This document shows positions 1 to 6,604 of a stretch of 20,702 nucleotides of DNA, piece after piece. The stretch's first letter is position 1. The number at the start of each line of letters is the position of its first letter. The translations under genes were made by a program, and so were the position numbers. This DNA comes from CAZVCJ01 sp964625745 (GTDB lineage: Bacteria; Chloroflexota; Anaerolineae; VGOG01): assembly GCA_964625745.1 (NCBI GenBank), contig CAZVCJ010000065.1, positions 1-20,702 on the forward strand, read 5' to 3'. Below the pieces are notes generated by a model. The model had not been told where the DNA came from. It saw only the letters and a list, made by a program, of their open reading frames with translations, and did not search any database.

Positions 1-986
1 CCCAGGTTGGCCAGCCGAAGAGCGTAGGGCAAGGTGGCGTTGGTCAAAGCGTAGGTCGAGGTGCGTGGTACGGCGCCAGGCATGTTGGTGACGCAATAGT
101 GGATCACCCCTTCTTCGACGTAGATGGGGTCGGTGTGGGTGGTGGGACGGGATGTCTCGATGCAGCCGCCCTGGTCAATGGCCACGTCAACGATCACGCT
201 GCCCGGGCTCATGCTCCTCACCATCTCCCGCGTGACCACGTGAGGCGCCCGTGCACCAGCCACGAGCACCGCCCCGATCACGGCGTCGGCGCGCTTGACA
301 GCCTCGGCGACGTTGTGAGGGTTCGAGCTCAGGGTGACGAGATTGCCGTGAAATATCTCGCTCAGGTGACGGAGCCTATCTGTCCTGAGATCAATAGCGG
401 TGACGCTGGCTCCCATGCCGAGAGCCATCTCCACCGCATTCTTCCCCACAGTGCCAACCCCGATGACGACCACAGTGCAGGGGGGGACGCCAGGCACTCC
501 ACCCAGCAGTTTGCCCCGTCCGCCGCTGGGCTTTTCCAGACAATGGGCAGCTACCTGTACTGACATCCTGCCGGCTACTTCGCTCATGGGCTCTAGCAAG
601 GGCAGCTCGCCGTTCGGCAACCCAACTGTCTCGTAGGCCACGGCCGTCACCTTCTGCTCCATCAGAAGCCTGGTCAAACCCTCCAACTTCGGGTTGGCGA
701 GGTGAAGATATGTAAACAGCAACAAATTCTCACGGAAGAACCGGAATTCTGGCTCGATAGGCTCCTTGACCTTGAGCACCATCTCGGCTTCCCAGGCATC
801 AGCGGCGGTGGGCACAATCTTCGCCCCGGCCCGCCTGTACTCCTCGTCAGAGAAGCTGCTCCCCTCGCCAGCGCCCTTCTCGATGAGAACCTTGTGTCCC
901 GCCTTGACCAGCATGTCCACCCCGGCAGGTGTGGCTCCGACTCTGTTCTCGGCTGTCTTGATCTCCTTCGATACTCCGACGATCAT
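1..986 (-). CDS. ald: Alanine dehydrogenase, C-terminus beyond window
   Basis: Catalyses the NAD-dependent interconversion of L-alanine with pyruvate and ammonium in the cytoplasm. I translated 328 codons in one open frame from ATG 984-986, preceded by AAGGAGGATCAACG, an excellent ribosome site. Visible features are the N-terminal MIVGVSKEIKTAENRVG with the substrate-binding Arg near residue 15, VLKVKEP (catalytic Lys near 72-74), TYLHLANP (catalytic His near 95), the nucleotide loop VIGVGTVGKNAVEMALGMGA followed by an acidic residue in TAIDLRT, and GAVLVAGARAPHVVTREMV. The order matches the alanine dehydrogenase/PNT family. The usual length is about 370 residues, so roughly 40 are missing to the left. 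PNT alpha subunit is the alternative, but the compact single-chain N-terminus and motifs favour Ald. It is separated from tatC by 153 nt containing a hairpin and T-run, so it is probably a separate unit. Confidence 0.93.
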   Translation of the reverse strand, partial: MIVGVSKEIKTAENRVGATPAGVDMLVKAGHKVLIEKGAGEGSSFSDEEYRRAGAKIVPTAADAWEAEMVLKVKEPIEPEFRFFRENLLLFTYLHLANPKLEGLTRLLMEQKVTAVAYETVGLPNGELPLLEPMSEVAGRMSVQVAAHCLEKPSGGRGKLLGGVPGVPPCTVVVIGVGTVGKNAVEMALGMGASVTAIDLRTDRLRHLSEIFHGNLVTLSSNPHNVAEAVKRADAVIGAVLVAGARAPHVVTREMVRSMSPGSVIVDVAIDQGGCIETSRPTTHTDPIYVEEGVIHYCVTNMPGAVPRTSTYALTNATLPYALRLANL

Positions 987-1041
987 CGTTGATCCTCCTT
1001 AAAGTGGACTTTGATTTGAACTTTCAATATGGACTCCCCTG

Positions 1042-1090
1042 AAAAAAGCCAGCTCTGAGGCCCGACCCCGGGCTGATTTCCGCGCCCGGG
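1042..1090 (-). terminator. Candidate terminator after tatC
   Basis: Reading leftward, a 7-bp inverted repeat CCCGGGC/GCCCGGG (1067-1073 with 1084-1090) overlaps an alternative 5-bp hairpin (GCCCG 1060-1064 with CGGGC 1069-1073). A run of six T follows (minus strand, 1047-1042), preceded by GGC. The hairpin-to-T spacing is longer than ideal, so this may be a weak terminator or a degenerate G/C-rich repeat. The rest of 991-1139 shows only the ald ribosome site. Confidence 0.4.
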
Positions 1091-1139
1091 AACGGTTGCG
1101 GGAGCGTTTTTAAGTAGATCCAGCTTTTATCTTTGGACT

Positions 1140-1838
1140 TTAAGCCAGCCTGGCTAGCAATATGCCGATCTCGTAGAGGAGTATTAGCGGCACCATTACC
1201 AGTATCATGTTGAAAGGATCAGGGGTAGGGGTGATGATGGCAGCCAGGACAGCTATGACCAGAATGGCGTATTTGCGATTGCGGGAAAGTGTCGCGGGAG
1301 TGACGATGCCTAACTTGGCCAAGAAGAAGATCAAAAGCGGCGTCTCGAAGCTTAGGCCTACCCCGATAAGGAGAGAGGTAATGAAAGAGATGTATTTGTC
1401 TACAAACCAATTGGGCTGGATGATGTCGCCTAGAAAGCCTTTGAGGAAGGGTATAGCCGTTGGCACCATGACGAAGTAGGCGAAAGCTACACCCACCACG
1501 AAAGAGAGGGTCGCACCAGGCAGGACAAAGTAGAGGTATCTTTTCTCCTGTGGTGCTAGTCCCGGAGCGATAAAGCTTATCAACTGATAAACGAGGACGG
1601 GCATGGCCAGCGCCACACCGCTGATGAGAGCCACTTTGGTGAAGACAACGATGTTCGTGGTGGGGGACGAACTCACAGGCGAGGTTTCTCCCATGGGAGC
1701 GATGAGGATTTCCAGAAACTTCCTGGCGAAGACGAAGCTGAACAGAGTAGTGATGGTCAAAGCAATGACCGACTTTATCAGCCGGTCTCGCAGTTCCTCC
1801 AGATGTTCGATGATGGTCAATTGTCTCTCTTCAGCCAT
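1140..1838 (-). CDS. tatC: Sec-independent translocase TatC
   Basis: Core membrane receptor of the twin-arginine export pathway; it binds the RR signal peptide and recruits TatA to move folded proteins. The protein is 232 residues, near the usual 240-260. It shows the cytoplasmic N-terminal signature EHLEELRDRL (residues 11-20), then the conserved periplasmic loop APGLAPQEKRYLY with PGL at 92-94 and Glu 98. About six hydrophobic segments are visible, near residues 20-38, 68-90, 102-128, 150-170, 185-200 and 203-230. ATG 1838 follows GGGGGATCAGGCTTA, and its first base is the last base of the tatA stop (TAATG), implying translational coupling. It is the last gene of the rpmF-fab-nusB-tat unit. 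Confidence 0.95.
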   Translation of the reverse strand: MAEERQLTIIEHLEELRDRLIKSVIALTITTLFSFVFARKFLEILIAPMGETSPVSSSPTTNIVVFTKVALISGVALAMPVLVYQLISFIAPGLAPQEKRYLYFVLPGATLSFVVGVAFAYFVMVPTAIPFLKGFLGDIIQPNWFVDKYISFITSLLIGVGLSFETPLLIFFLAKLGIVTPATLSRNRKYAILVIAVLAAIITPTPDPFNMILVMVPLILLYEIGILLARLA

Positions 1839-2242
1839 TAAGCCTGATCCCCCTGGGCTGGTTTCTCAGAGACGTTTTGGCCTGCGATTTTCTTAGCCTC
1901 ATTCTCCTTGGGGTCGAGGGAGACAGTAAGCTCTCGCGTTATCTCCTCCGTGAAGTCCTGTGATATTTTCCTTACGTCGCTGACGATTTCGCCGAGGCTC
2001 TGGATTGGTTTCTCAGAAACGCTCTGGCCCGCGGTTTTCTCGGCCTCGTTCTCTTTGGCATCGGAGGAGGCATTCATCTCTCGCATCATATCCACGGTGA
2101 ACTCTTGTGACATCTTCCTTACGTCGCTGACGATTTTGCCGAGGCTCTGGGCTATCTCCGGCAATCGGCGCGGCCCGACGACGATCAGAGCAATGGCAAA
2201 GATAAGCAGCAATTCAGCGGTGCCAATGTTGAAGAAATTCAT
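1838..2242 (-). CDS. tatA: TatA/TatB-family translocase protein with duplicated tail
   Basis: Small membrane component of the twin-arginine translocase. Residues 1-23 form a short N-out helix with the polar Glu 10; GPRRLPE (23-29) is the hinge and SLGKIVSDVRKMSQEF starts the amphipathic helix. The hinge reads V-V-G-P rather than the F-G typical of TatA, which is TatB-like, so the TatA/TatB assignment is open. The family norm for TatA is 50-90 residues; here there are 134. The extra length comes from an exact-length tandem duplication of residues 33-81 as 82-130, listed separately. It lies 3 nt after nusB and overlaps tatC by one base. Being the only TatA/B gene in the window, it may serve both roles, but other copies could lie elsewhere. 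Confidence 0.9.
   Translation of the reverse strand: MNFFNIGTAELLLIFAIALIVVGPRRLPEIAQSLGKIVSDVRKMSQEFTVDMMREMNASSDAKENEAEKTAGQSVSEKPIQSLGEIVSDVRKISQDFTEEITRELTVSLDPKENEAKKIAGQNVSEKPAQGDQA
1853..2146 (-). repeat. 147-bp tandem duplication within tatA
   Basis: Two abutting 147-bp copies, 2000-2146 (residues 33-81) and 1853-1999 (residues 82-130). Both encode a 49-residue unit running from SLGxIVSDVRKxSQ through KENEA to VSEKP and a final Gln. At DNA level the stretch around the plus-strand motif CTTACGTCGCTGACGATTT is nearly identical in both, while the rest has drifted. The repeat therefore copies the amphipathic helix as well as the charged tail. Confidence 0.95.
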
Positions 2243-2245
2243 CTC

Positions 2246-2698
2246 TCACCTTGATTCTACAGGTACTGTTGGCGCTCCCTCCCAGTGGCTTGAGCCAACC
2301 CCTTTGGACACGATGGCCCCCAGCACGCCGTTCACAAAACGCCCTGAGCTATCGCTGCCGAACAACTTGGCCAGTTCCACGGCTTCGTTGATGGCCACTT
2401 TCACCGGGGTGTTTCCCCCGACAACGAACTCGAAAATGGCCATGCGCAGGATGTTTCTGTCTATGACAGATACCTGATCCAGGGGCCATTCGGGGGCATT
2501 GTCCTGGATCAGGGCATCCAAATCCGCCCGATGCTCAATGATGCCCTGCACCAGAGTGCAGGCGAAATCGCGCCCAGCCTGGGGAAGGGGTTTATAGGCC
2601 AGACGCTGTTGCAGCACCACTTCGGGATCGTGATCAGTGATGTCAATCTCATACAAAGCCTGCAAGGCCACAATTCGAGCGCGATGTCGGACTTTCAC
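2246..2698 (-). CDS. nusB: Transcription antitermination factor NusB
   Basis: RNA-binding antitermination factor that acts with NusE (S10) on boxA of rRNA leaders. The 150 residues show the family layout: RHRARIVALQALYEID at the N-terminus, an arginine-rich RNA-binding face, VSVIDRNILRMAIFEF in the middle, TPVKVAINEAVELAKLFG, and SGRFVNGVLGAIV near the C-terminus. I use the GTG at 2696-2698 because MKVRHRAR aligns with NusB starts; the upstream AACGGGATACCAGTA offers only a weak ribosome site. It lies 26 nt after the Asp23 gene and 3 nt before tatA, so it is co-transcribed. NusB commonly sits next to Asp23 genes in Gram-positive-type genomes. Confidence 0.95.
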   Translation of the reverse strand: MKVRHRARIVALQALYEIDITDHDPEVVLQQRLAYKPLPQAGRDFACTLVQGIIEHRADLDALIQDNAPEWPLDQVSVIDRNILRMAIFEFVVGGNTPVKVAINEAVELAKLFGSDSSGRFVNGVLGAIVSKGVGSSHWEGAPTVPVESR

Positions 2699-2724
2699 TA
2701 CTGGTATCCCGTTCTGCTCTTTTG

Positions 2725-3075
2725 TTAATCTTCGCTAAGCGGAATCTCCACATCCTGGATGTGGATGTTGATCTCTTTGACCTCCATGCCCACCATGTCA
2801 TGGATAGCACGACTCACTTCGGTCTGAATCTCTTGACTCAACTTCAGCACATCCACGTCTTGCTCAACGACGATGTACAGATCTACGCTGACGGTGTTGT
2901 CTTCGACCTCTATCCTGACCCCATCGCCCGGCCCTCTGCGTCGCAACAAGCGCCCCATGCTATCCGTCCAGCCAGCGCTCATCCTCACCACTCCGGGCGT
3001 GGAGAGGGTGGCAAGTCTGGCGATGGTAACCAGAACACCGGGAGCGATGATCACCTTTCCCAATTTCTCTTCCAC
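2725..3075 (-). CDS. Asp23/Gls24 family protein, copy 1
   Basis: 116-residue protein of the Asp23/Gls24 (DUF322, YqhY/YloU-like) family. Members are cytoplasmic, often membrane-associated, linked to envelope stress or to control of acetyl-CoA carboxylase; the role here is not shown by the sequence. Family signs are GKVIIAPGVLVTIARLATLSTPGVVRM at the N-terminus (read as overlapping motifs), the central VSVDLYIVVEQDVDVLKLSQ, and VKEINIHIQDVEI near the end. The start is GTG 3073-3075, preceded by GAAGGAGATGCTAAA. It sits between fabG (27 nt) and nusB (26 nt), the yqhY-nusB pairing known from Bacillota. A second family member lies at 15003-15365 next to fakA. Confidence 0.9.
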   Translation of the reverse strand: MEEKLGKVIIAPGVLVTIARLATLSTPGVVRMSAGWTDSMGRLLRRRGPGDGVRIEVEDNTVSVDLYIVVEQDVDVLKLSQEIQTEVSRAIHDMVGMEVKEINIHIQDVEIPLSED

Positions 3076-3102
3076 TTTAGCATCTCCTTCGCGCTTTCGC
3101 CG

Positions 3103-3852
3103 CTATCCCATCATGGCCAGGCCGCCGTCAACACGCAACACCACGCCGGTGATATAACTGGCCTCGTCGGAGACCAGGAAAGCCACGGCGTTGGCGATTT
3201 CCTCGGAAGTACCGGGCCGTCCCAGCGGCGTCATCTCAATGACCTTCTCGACTAGCTCCAGGGGCAGAGTCGCCGTCAGGTCGGTGGGGATGTAGCCGGG
3301 GGCCACGGCGTTGACGGTGATGCTGCGCGAGCCGACCTCCTTAGCTACAGCCTTGGTGAAGCCCACCAACCCCGCCTTGGCAGCGGAGTAGTTAGCTTGG
3401 CCGGGGTTGCCCGCCAGGCCCGCGACGGAGGTGATGTTGACGATACGGCCATAGCGCTGTTTCATCATGGGCCGGATGGCGGCCTTAGTGCAGTTAAAGG
3501 CTCCTTTGAGGTTGGTGTTGATGACCAGGCTCCAGTCCTCCTCCGACATGCGTGCCAGCAGCGTGTCGCGGGTGGTGCCAGCGTTATTCACCAGGATATC
3601 CAACCCGCCATAAGTCGTCTGAGCTGCCCTGATGAGTCTCTTCGCATCGTCAGCATCTCCGACATCGGCCTGGACGGCGATAGCCTGGCCGCCCTGGGCT
3701 TCGATGGCCTCCACGACCTCCCGAGCCGCCTCGGCATTACTGCGATAATTGACCACCACCTTGGCTCCCAAGCTGGCCAATTTGAGAGCGATGGCCCGTC
3801 CGATGCCCCGCGAGGAGCCGGTGACGACAGCGACTTTATCTTGTAAGCTCAT
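3103..3852 (-). CDS. fabG: 3-oxoacyl-ACP reductase FabG
   Basis: NADPH-dependent reduction of 3-oxoacyl-ACP to 3-hydroxyacyl-ACP in type II fatty acid elongation. The classical short-chain dehydrogenase layout is complete over 249 residues: TGSSRGIGRA cofactor loop (11-20), DVGDADD, NNAG at 89-92, catalytic Ser 142 in NITSVAG, and YSAAK with Tyr 155 and Lys 159. The C-terminus VLRVDGGLAMMG matches FabG rather than other short-chain enzymes. ATG 3852 follows GGGAGAGAAAG. The fabD stop overlaps this start as ATGA (3849-3852), a coupling arrangement. No acyl carrier protein gene follows; the next gene is Asp23. Confidence 0.96.
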   Translation of the reverse strand: MSLQDKVAVVTGSSRGIGRAIALKLASLGAKVVVNYRSNAEAAREVVEAIEAQGGQAIAVQADVGDADDAKRLIRAAQTTYGGLDILVNNAGTTRDTLLARMSEEDWSLVINTNLKGAFNCTKAAIRPMMKQRYGRIVNITSVAGLAGNPGQANYSAAKAGLVGFTKAVAKEVGSRSITVNAVAPGYIPTDLTATLPLELVEKVIEMTPLGRPGTSEEIANAVAFLVSDEASYITGVVLRVDGGLAMMG

Positions 3853-4841
3853 CTTTCTCTCCCTCTCGCCAAAGCCTCCACCCCCACCACGTCTCCCACA
3901 TTCACCGTCCGCACGCTTTTGTCAATGCGCCCGATCAATCCCGTCAGCACGTTCTTGGGGCCGATTTCCACGAAGGTTGTGACTCCCTGAGCGATCATGT
4001 GCTGGATTGACTCCACCCACCGTACCGTCGAGGTGAGCTGCTCGACCAGCTCCTTCCTGATCTCCACCACGGTAGTAACGGGTGCGGCAGTGACGTTGGC
4101 CACGACCGGAACCCGGAGCTGGTGAAAATCAACCTGGGTCACTGTGCTGGCGAAAGCCTCAGCGGCGGCTTGCATTAACGGCGAATGGGAGGCTATGCTG
4201 ACAGCCAGCGGGATGACCCGCCTCGCCCCTCGCTCCCTGGCCAGATCCATGGCTCGCCCCAGGGCCTCCTTGTGACCGGAGATGACGATCTGACCGGGCG
4301 AGTTGTAGTTAGCCAACTGAACGACCCCACCAGTTTCCTGGCTGGACCTCTGACAGATTTCGTCCAGGGCCTCCGCTCCCAAGCCCAGCACGGCGGCCAT
4401 GCCGCCGGGATTATGCTCCCCCGCTTCCTTCATCACGCGGCCGCGCTCCCGCACCAGTCTCAGGCCAGCGGCGAAATCGAGGGTCCCGGCGGCTACCAGG
4501 GCGGTGTATTCGCCCATGCTGTGGCCAGCCACAAAAGCGGGAAAAAGGTTCCAGGTTCCAGGTTCCAGGTTCTCTCGGCCTTTTCCTTGTACCTTATACC
4601 TTATATCTAATGCCTTGAAACAGGCCCCGCTCATCGCGAGAATGGCTGGCTGGGTGTTGATAGTGTCGTCGAGTGCCTCCTTCGGCCCCTCGAAGCAGAG
4701 CCTGGAGAGAGAAAAGCCCATGATTGCATCGGCTTCGTCGAAGAGGGCTTTTGCTTCGGCATAAGTTTCGTACAGATCCCGGCCCATGCCCACGTACTGC
4801 GAGCCCTGGCCGGGGAAGACGAAGGCGATTTGTTCCATCAT
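3849..4841 (-). CDS. fabD: Malonyl-CoA:ACP transacylase FabD with internal insert
   Basis: Transfers malonyl from CoA to acyl carrier protein to start chain extension. The motifs are complete: FPGQGSQYVGMG (9-20), catalytic GHSMGEY with Ser 108, and ASHSPLM with His 219, then VEIGPKNVL near 292-300. E. coli FabD has its Ser and His at 92 and 201 in 309 residues; here both are shifted by 16-18 in 330. The shift lies in residues about 79-100 (RYKVQGKGRENLEPGTWNLF), which are encoded by a heptanucleotide repeat just before the nucleophile loop. The paired ATGs at 4841 and 4838 have no good ribosome site, but the upstream stop ends 3 nt away, so coupling is likely. Confidence 0.95.
   Translation of the reverse strand: MMEQIAFVFPGQGSQYVGMGRDLYETYAEAKALFDEADAIMGFSLSRLCFEGPKEALDDTINTQPAILAMSGACFKALDIRYKVQGKGRENLEPGTWNLFPAFVAGHSMGEYTALVAAGTLDFAAGLRLVRERGRVMKEAGEHNPGGMAAVLGLGAEALDEICQRSSQETGGVVQLANYNSPGQIVISGHKEALGRAMDLARERGARRVIPLAVSIASHSPLMQAAAEAFASTVTQVDFHQLRVPVVANVTAAPVTTVVEIRKELVEQLTSTVRWVESIQHMIAQGVTTFVEIGPKNVLTGLIGRIDKSVRTVNVGDVVGVEALARGRER
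4546..4608. repeat. Heptanucleotide repeat element inside fabD
   Basis: On the plus strand, AGGTTCC occurs three times and AGGTTCT once in exact 7-nt phase (4546-4573). A 14-nt spacer follows, then TGTACCT, TATACCT and TATATCT, also in phase (4588-4608). The second arm is roughly the reverse complement of the first (AGGT-type against ACCT-type units), so an imperfect hairpin is possible. It is translated in frame in FabD. Confidence 0.9.
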
Positions 4842-4844
4842 TAT

Positions 4845-5219
4845 TCAAACCAGGATTATCTCTAGCGCCCGCTCATCAATGATAAAATCCTCGGTGGCCG
4901 GATCGAGTTTTATCTTCCACCTTTGAAGGAAATCTGCCCCAATGATCACCTCGTAAGGAAGATTTGGGACCACCAAAAACATGTGGGCGAGGAAATGGCC
5001 TTTTATATCCACTCGAAGATCAGTCGTATGCTCTGCTTTGATAGTGGTTTCGTTGCCAAGTGTGAAGATGAACGGAGTCGGCCACTTTAGAATTTGGGAC
5101 AGCTCTTTAGCCACATCCTTCTTCACAAAGCAAGCCGATGCCCCGGTATCGAACAGGACTTCGCAATCTTTCCTGCTAACACTACCGGCGACCTCCAGTC
5201 TATGCCTGATGAGACCCAT
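4845..5219 (-). CDS. Retropepsin-like aspartyl protease
   Basis: 124-residue single-domain protein. Residues 21-28 (VLFDTGAS) hold the catalytic Asp-Thr-Gly-Ala-Ser loop, and VIIGADFLQRW (91-101) is the hydrophobic-hydrophobic-Gly segment that closes the retropepsin active site. With one DTG per chain it should act as a homodimer, like clan AA proteases (retroviral, gag-asp_proteas, TIGR02281-type). There is no signal peptide or membrane helix, so it should be cytosolic; the substrate is unknown. ATG 5219 follows GGGGAGGTGATTC. It is placed 29 nt after fabK and 3 nt before fabD, inside the fatty-acid operon, which is an unusual position. There is no sign of a retroelement around it. Confidence 0.85.
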   Translation of the reverse strand: MGLIRHRLEVAGSVSRKDCEVLFDTGASACFVKKDVAKELSQILKWPTPFIFTLGNETTIKAEHTTDLRVDIKGHFLAHMFLVVPNLPYEVIIGADFLQRWKIKLDPATEDFIIDERALEIILV

Positions 5220-5248
5220 GAATCACCTCCCCAGGGGCTTTCTCCAGC

Positions 5249-6196
5249 CTAACTCACAACCCCCTGCAACTGGCCGATGATCTCCTCCGCCTCGGCGACG
5301 ATGCGCTCAATGAGTTCCTTGACAGGGACAATGTCGTTGACCATCCCCGCGATCTGACCAGCCATGACCGAGCCGTTTGTCATGTCTCCCTCGACGGCGG
5401 CCAGCCTCAGCTTCCCTGTGCCGAACTCGATGATCTCCGCCTCTGTGATGCCACGCCTTTCCAACTCCTCGAACTGGTACACCATGGGGTTCTTGAGGGC
5501 GCGAACAGGATGGCCCAGGCTGTGTCCCGTGGTCATAGTGGAGCGATCCCTGGCCTTGAGGATCGCCCGCTTGTAATTCTCGTGAGCGGTGCACTCGGTG
5601 GTGCAGATGAAGCGGGTGCCCATCTGGATGCCCTGGGCGCCTAAGGCCAAGGCCGCCACCAAGCCCCGTCCGTCAGCGAAGCCGCCGGCAGCGATGATCG
5701 GAACGTCCACCGCACTCGCTACCTGGGGCACCAGAGGCAGGGTAGCTATGTCGCCGATGTGACCGCCCGATTCCATCCCTTCAGCTATCAGGGCGTATGC
5801 CCCCTGGCGCGCCAGGCGTTTGGCCAGAGGCACCGAGGCGATGACGGGAATGACGGTCACGCCTCCCTCCTTGAGGCGAGTCAGGTGGTCTCCTGGCCTC
5901 CAGGCCCCGATGACCACGATTCTCACCCCCTCCCCAATGCAAAGGTCCACGATCTCATCAGCGTACTCGGAGACGGCCAGAGGGATGTTCAGCCCGAACG
6001 GTTTGTCGGTCAGCTCCCTGGCCAAACGGATCTCCCGTGCGACCTCCTCAGTAGGGGCATTGCCTCCGCCGATGATGCCCAGGCCCCCGGCATTAGAAAC
6101 GGCGGCGGCGAGTTCGGCCGTGCCCACCCAGGCCATGCCTCCCTGCACGATGGGGTACCTGATGCCTAACAAATCGCAAAGGGGTGTTCTGATCAT
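5249..6196 (-). CDS. fabK: FabK-type enoyl-ACP reductase / nitronate monooxygenase family
   Basis: FMN-dependent TIM-barrel flavoprotein. In a fab operon the likely reaction is reduction of trans-2-enoyl-ACP, the last step of each elongation cycle. Motifs: YPIVQGGMAWVG (14-25), NAGGLGIIGGGN, ESGGHIGD with the active-site His 146, IIAAGGFADGRG (168-179, phosphate binding), and GIQMGTRF (189-196). The 315 residues match FabK length. The N-terminus also fits 2-nitropropane dioxygenase-like enzymes of the same superfamily, so the substrate is inferred mainly from neighbours fabD and fabG. ATG 6196 follows CTGGGAGGCAAGA. The 67-nt gap to rpmF holds a hairpin; plsX, often found here, is missing. 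Confidence 0.85.
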   Translation of the reverse strand: MIRTPLCDLLGIRYPIVQGGMAWVGTAELAAAVSNAGGLGIIGGGNAPTEEVAREIRLARELTDKPFGLNIPLAVSEYADEIVDLCIGEGVRIVVIGAWRPGDHLTRLKEGGVTVIPVIASVPLAKRLARQGAYALIAEGMESGGHIGDIATLPLVPQVASAVDVPIIAAGGFADGRGLVAALALGAQGIQMGTRFICTTECTAHENYKRAILKARDRSTMTTGHSLGHPVRALKNPMVYQFEELERRGITEAEIIEFGTGKLRLAAVEGDMTNGSVMAGQIAGMVNDIVPVKELIERIVAEAEEIIGQLQGVVS

Positions 6197-6226
6197 TCTT
6201 GCCTCCCAGGTGAATTGTCTATACCT

Positions 6227-6248
6227 GACAGGTTTCTCAAAACCTGTC
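6227..6248. repeat. Hairpin between rpmF and fabK
   Basis: A perfect 9-bp inverted repeat, GACAGGTTT (6227-6235) and AAACCTGTC (6240-6248), with a 4-nt loop. Outside it, CCT at 6224-6226 and a separated AGG keep partial symmetry. There is no T-run in the leftward direction, so it is more likely a palindromic repeat or an mRNA processing/stability hairpin than a terminator. Confidence 0.7.
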
Positions 6249-6263
6249 GGATCTCAGGCGCGG

Positions 6264-6464
6264 CTATTCGGACTTCTTTTTCTTCTCTTTGATCTCAATA
6301 ACCTCGACGCCTCGATAACTGCCGCAGGATGGGCAGACCTGGTGGGGCAATCGAAGCTCGTGACACTGCGGGCAAGAGACCAGATCCGGCGGCTTCAGGG
6401 CGTGATGCGCGCGCCTCTTATTCCGACGTGTCTTGGATATCTTTCTCTTAGGTAGTGCTCCCAT
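6264..6464 (-). CDS. rpmF: 50S ribosomal protein L32
   Basis: Small basic ribosomal protein of the large subunit. The 66 residues begin MGALPKRKISKTRRNKRRAH, a typical L32 start, and carry a complete zinc ribbon: Cys 31, 34, 44 and 47 (CPQC and CPSC). The tail KEKKKKSE is lysine-rich. Upstream GGAAGGAGAGTGAAGAAGAA gives a strong but somewhat distant ribosome site. It is first in the operon that continues to fabK, fabD, fabG, nusB and tatAC. Linkage of rpmF to fatty-acid genes is well known (rpmF-plsX-fab). Confidence 0.96.
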   Translation of the reverse strand: MGALPKRKISKTRRNKRRAHHALKPPDLVSCPQCHELRLPHQVCPSCGSYRGVEVIEIKEKKKKSE

Positions 6465-6495
6465 TTCTTCTTCACTCTCCTTCCATAGTTGGTAA

Positions 6496-6555
6496 GTGAA
6501 ACGTGGTCCGTGAAACGTGAACAGCCGTTCTTACGTTTCACGCCTCACGTTTCAC
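6496..6555. repeat. Heptad inverted-repeat element in rpmF leader
   Basis: The left arm has four in-phase heptads: GTGAAAC, GTGGTCC, GTGAAAC, GTGAACA (6496-6523). The right arm has three: GTTTCAC, GCCTCAC, GTTTCAC (6535-6555). The right arm is the reverse complement pattern of the left, giving a long stem. It lies between the consensus promoter and rpmF, so the transcript leader would fold here. Confidence 0.9.
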
Positions 6556-6576
6556 ATTTTTGATCAGGGCATCACT

Positions 6577-6604
6577 ATTATAGCCAGAGTAGCCATTGTG
6601 TCAA
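6577..6604 (-). promoter_or_regulatory. Consensus sigma70 promoter for rpmF-fab operon
   Basis: On the minus strand TTGACA (6604-6599) and TATAAT (6582-6577) are separated by 16 nt; both hexamers match the consensus fully. Transcription would start near 6570, about 105 nt before rpmF. The -35 box overlaps the stop codon of the upstream coiled-coil gene. No operator of known type was recognised beyond the repeat in the leader. Confidence 0.88.

Noticed and set aside
99..1002. Plus-strand open frames across the left edge
   Set aside because: They lie antisense to a long, motif-complete alanine dehydrogenase frame and show no family motifs.
4845..5219. Retroelement or retrovirus-like remnant because of the retropepsin fold
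   Set aside because: No reverse transcriptase, integrase or terminal repeats; the gene has a normal ribosome site and tight operon spacing.
6227..6555. Riboswitch or T-box upstream of rpmF or fabK
   Set aside because: The structures are simple palindromic repeats; I see no conserved aptamer core or T-box motif.
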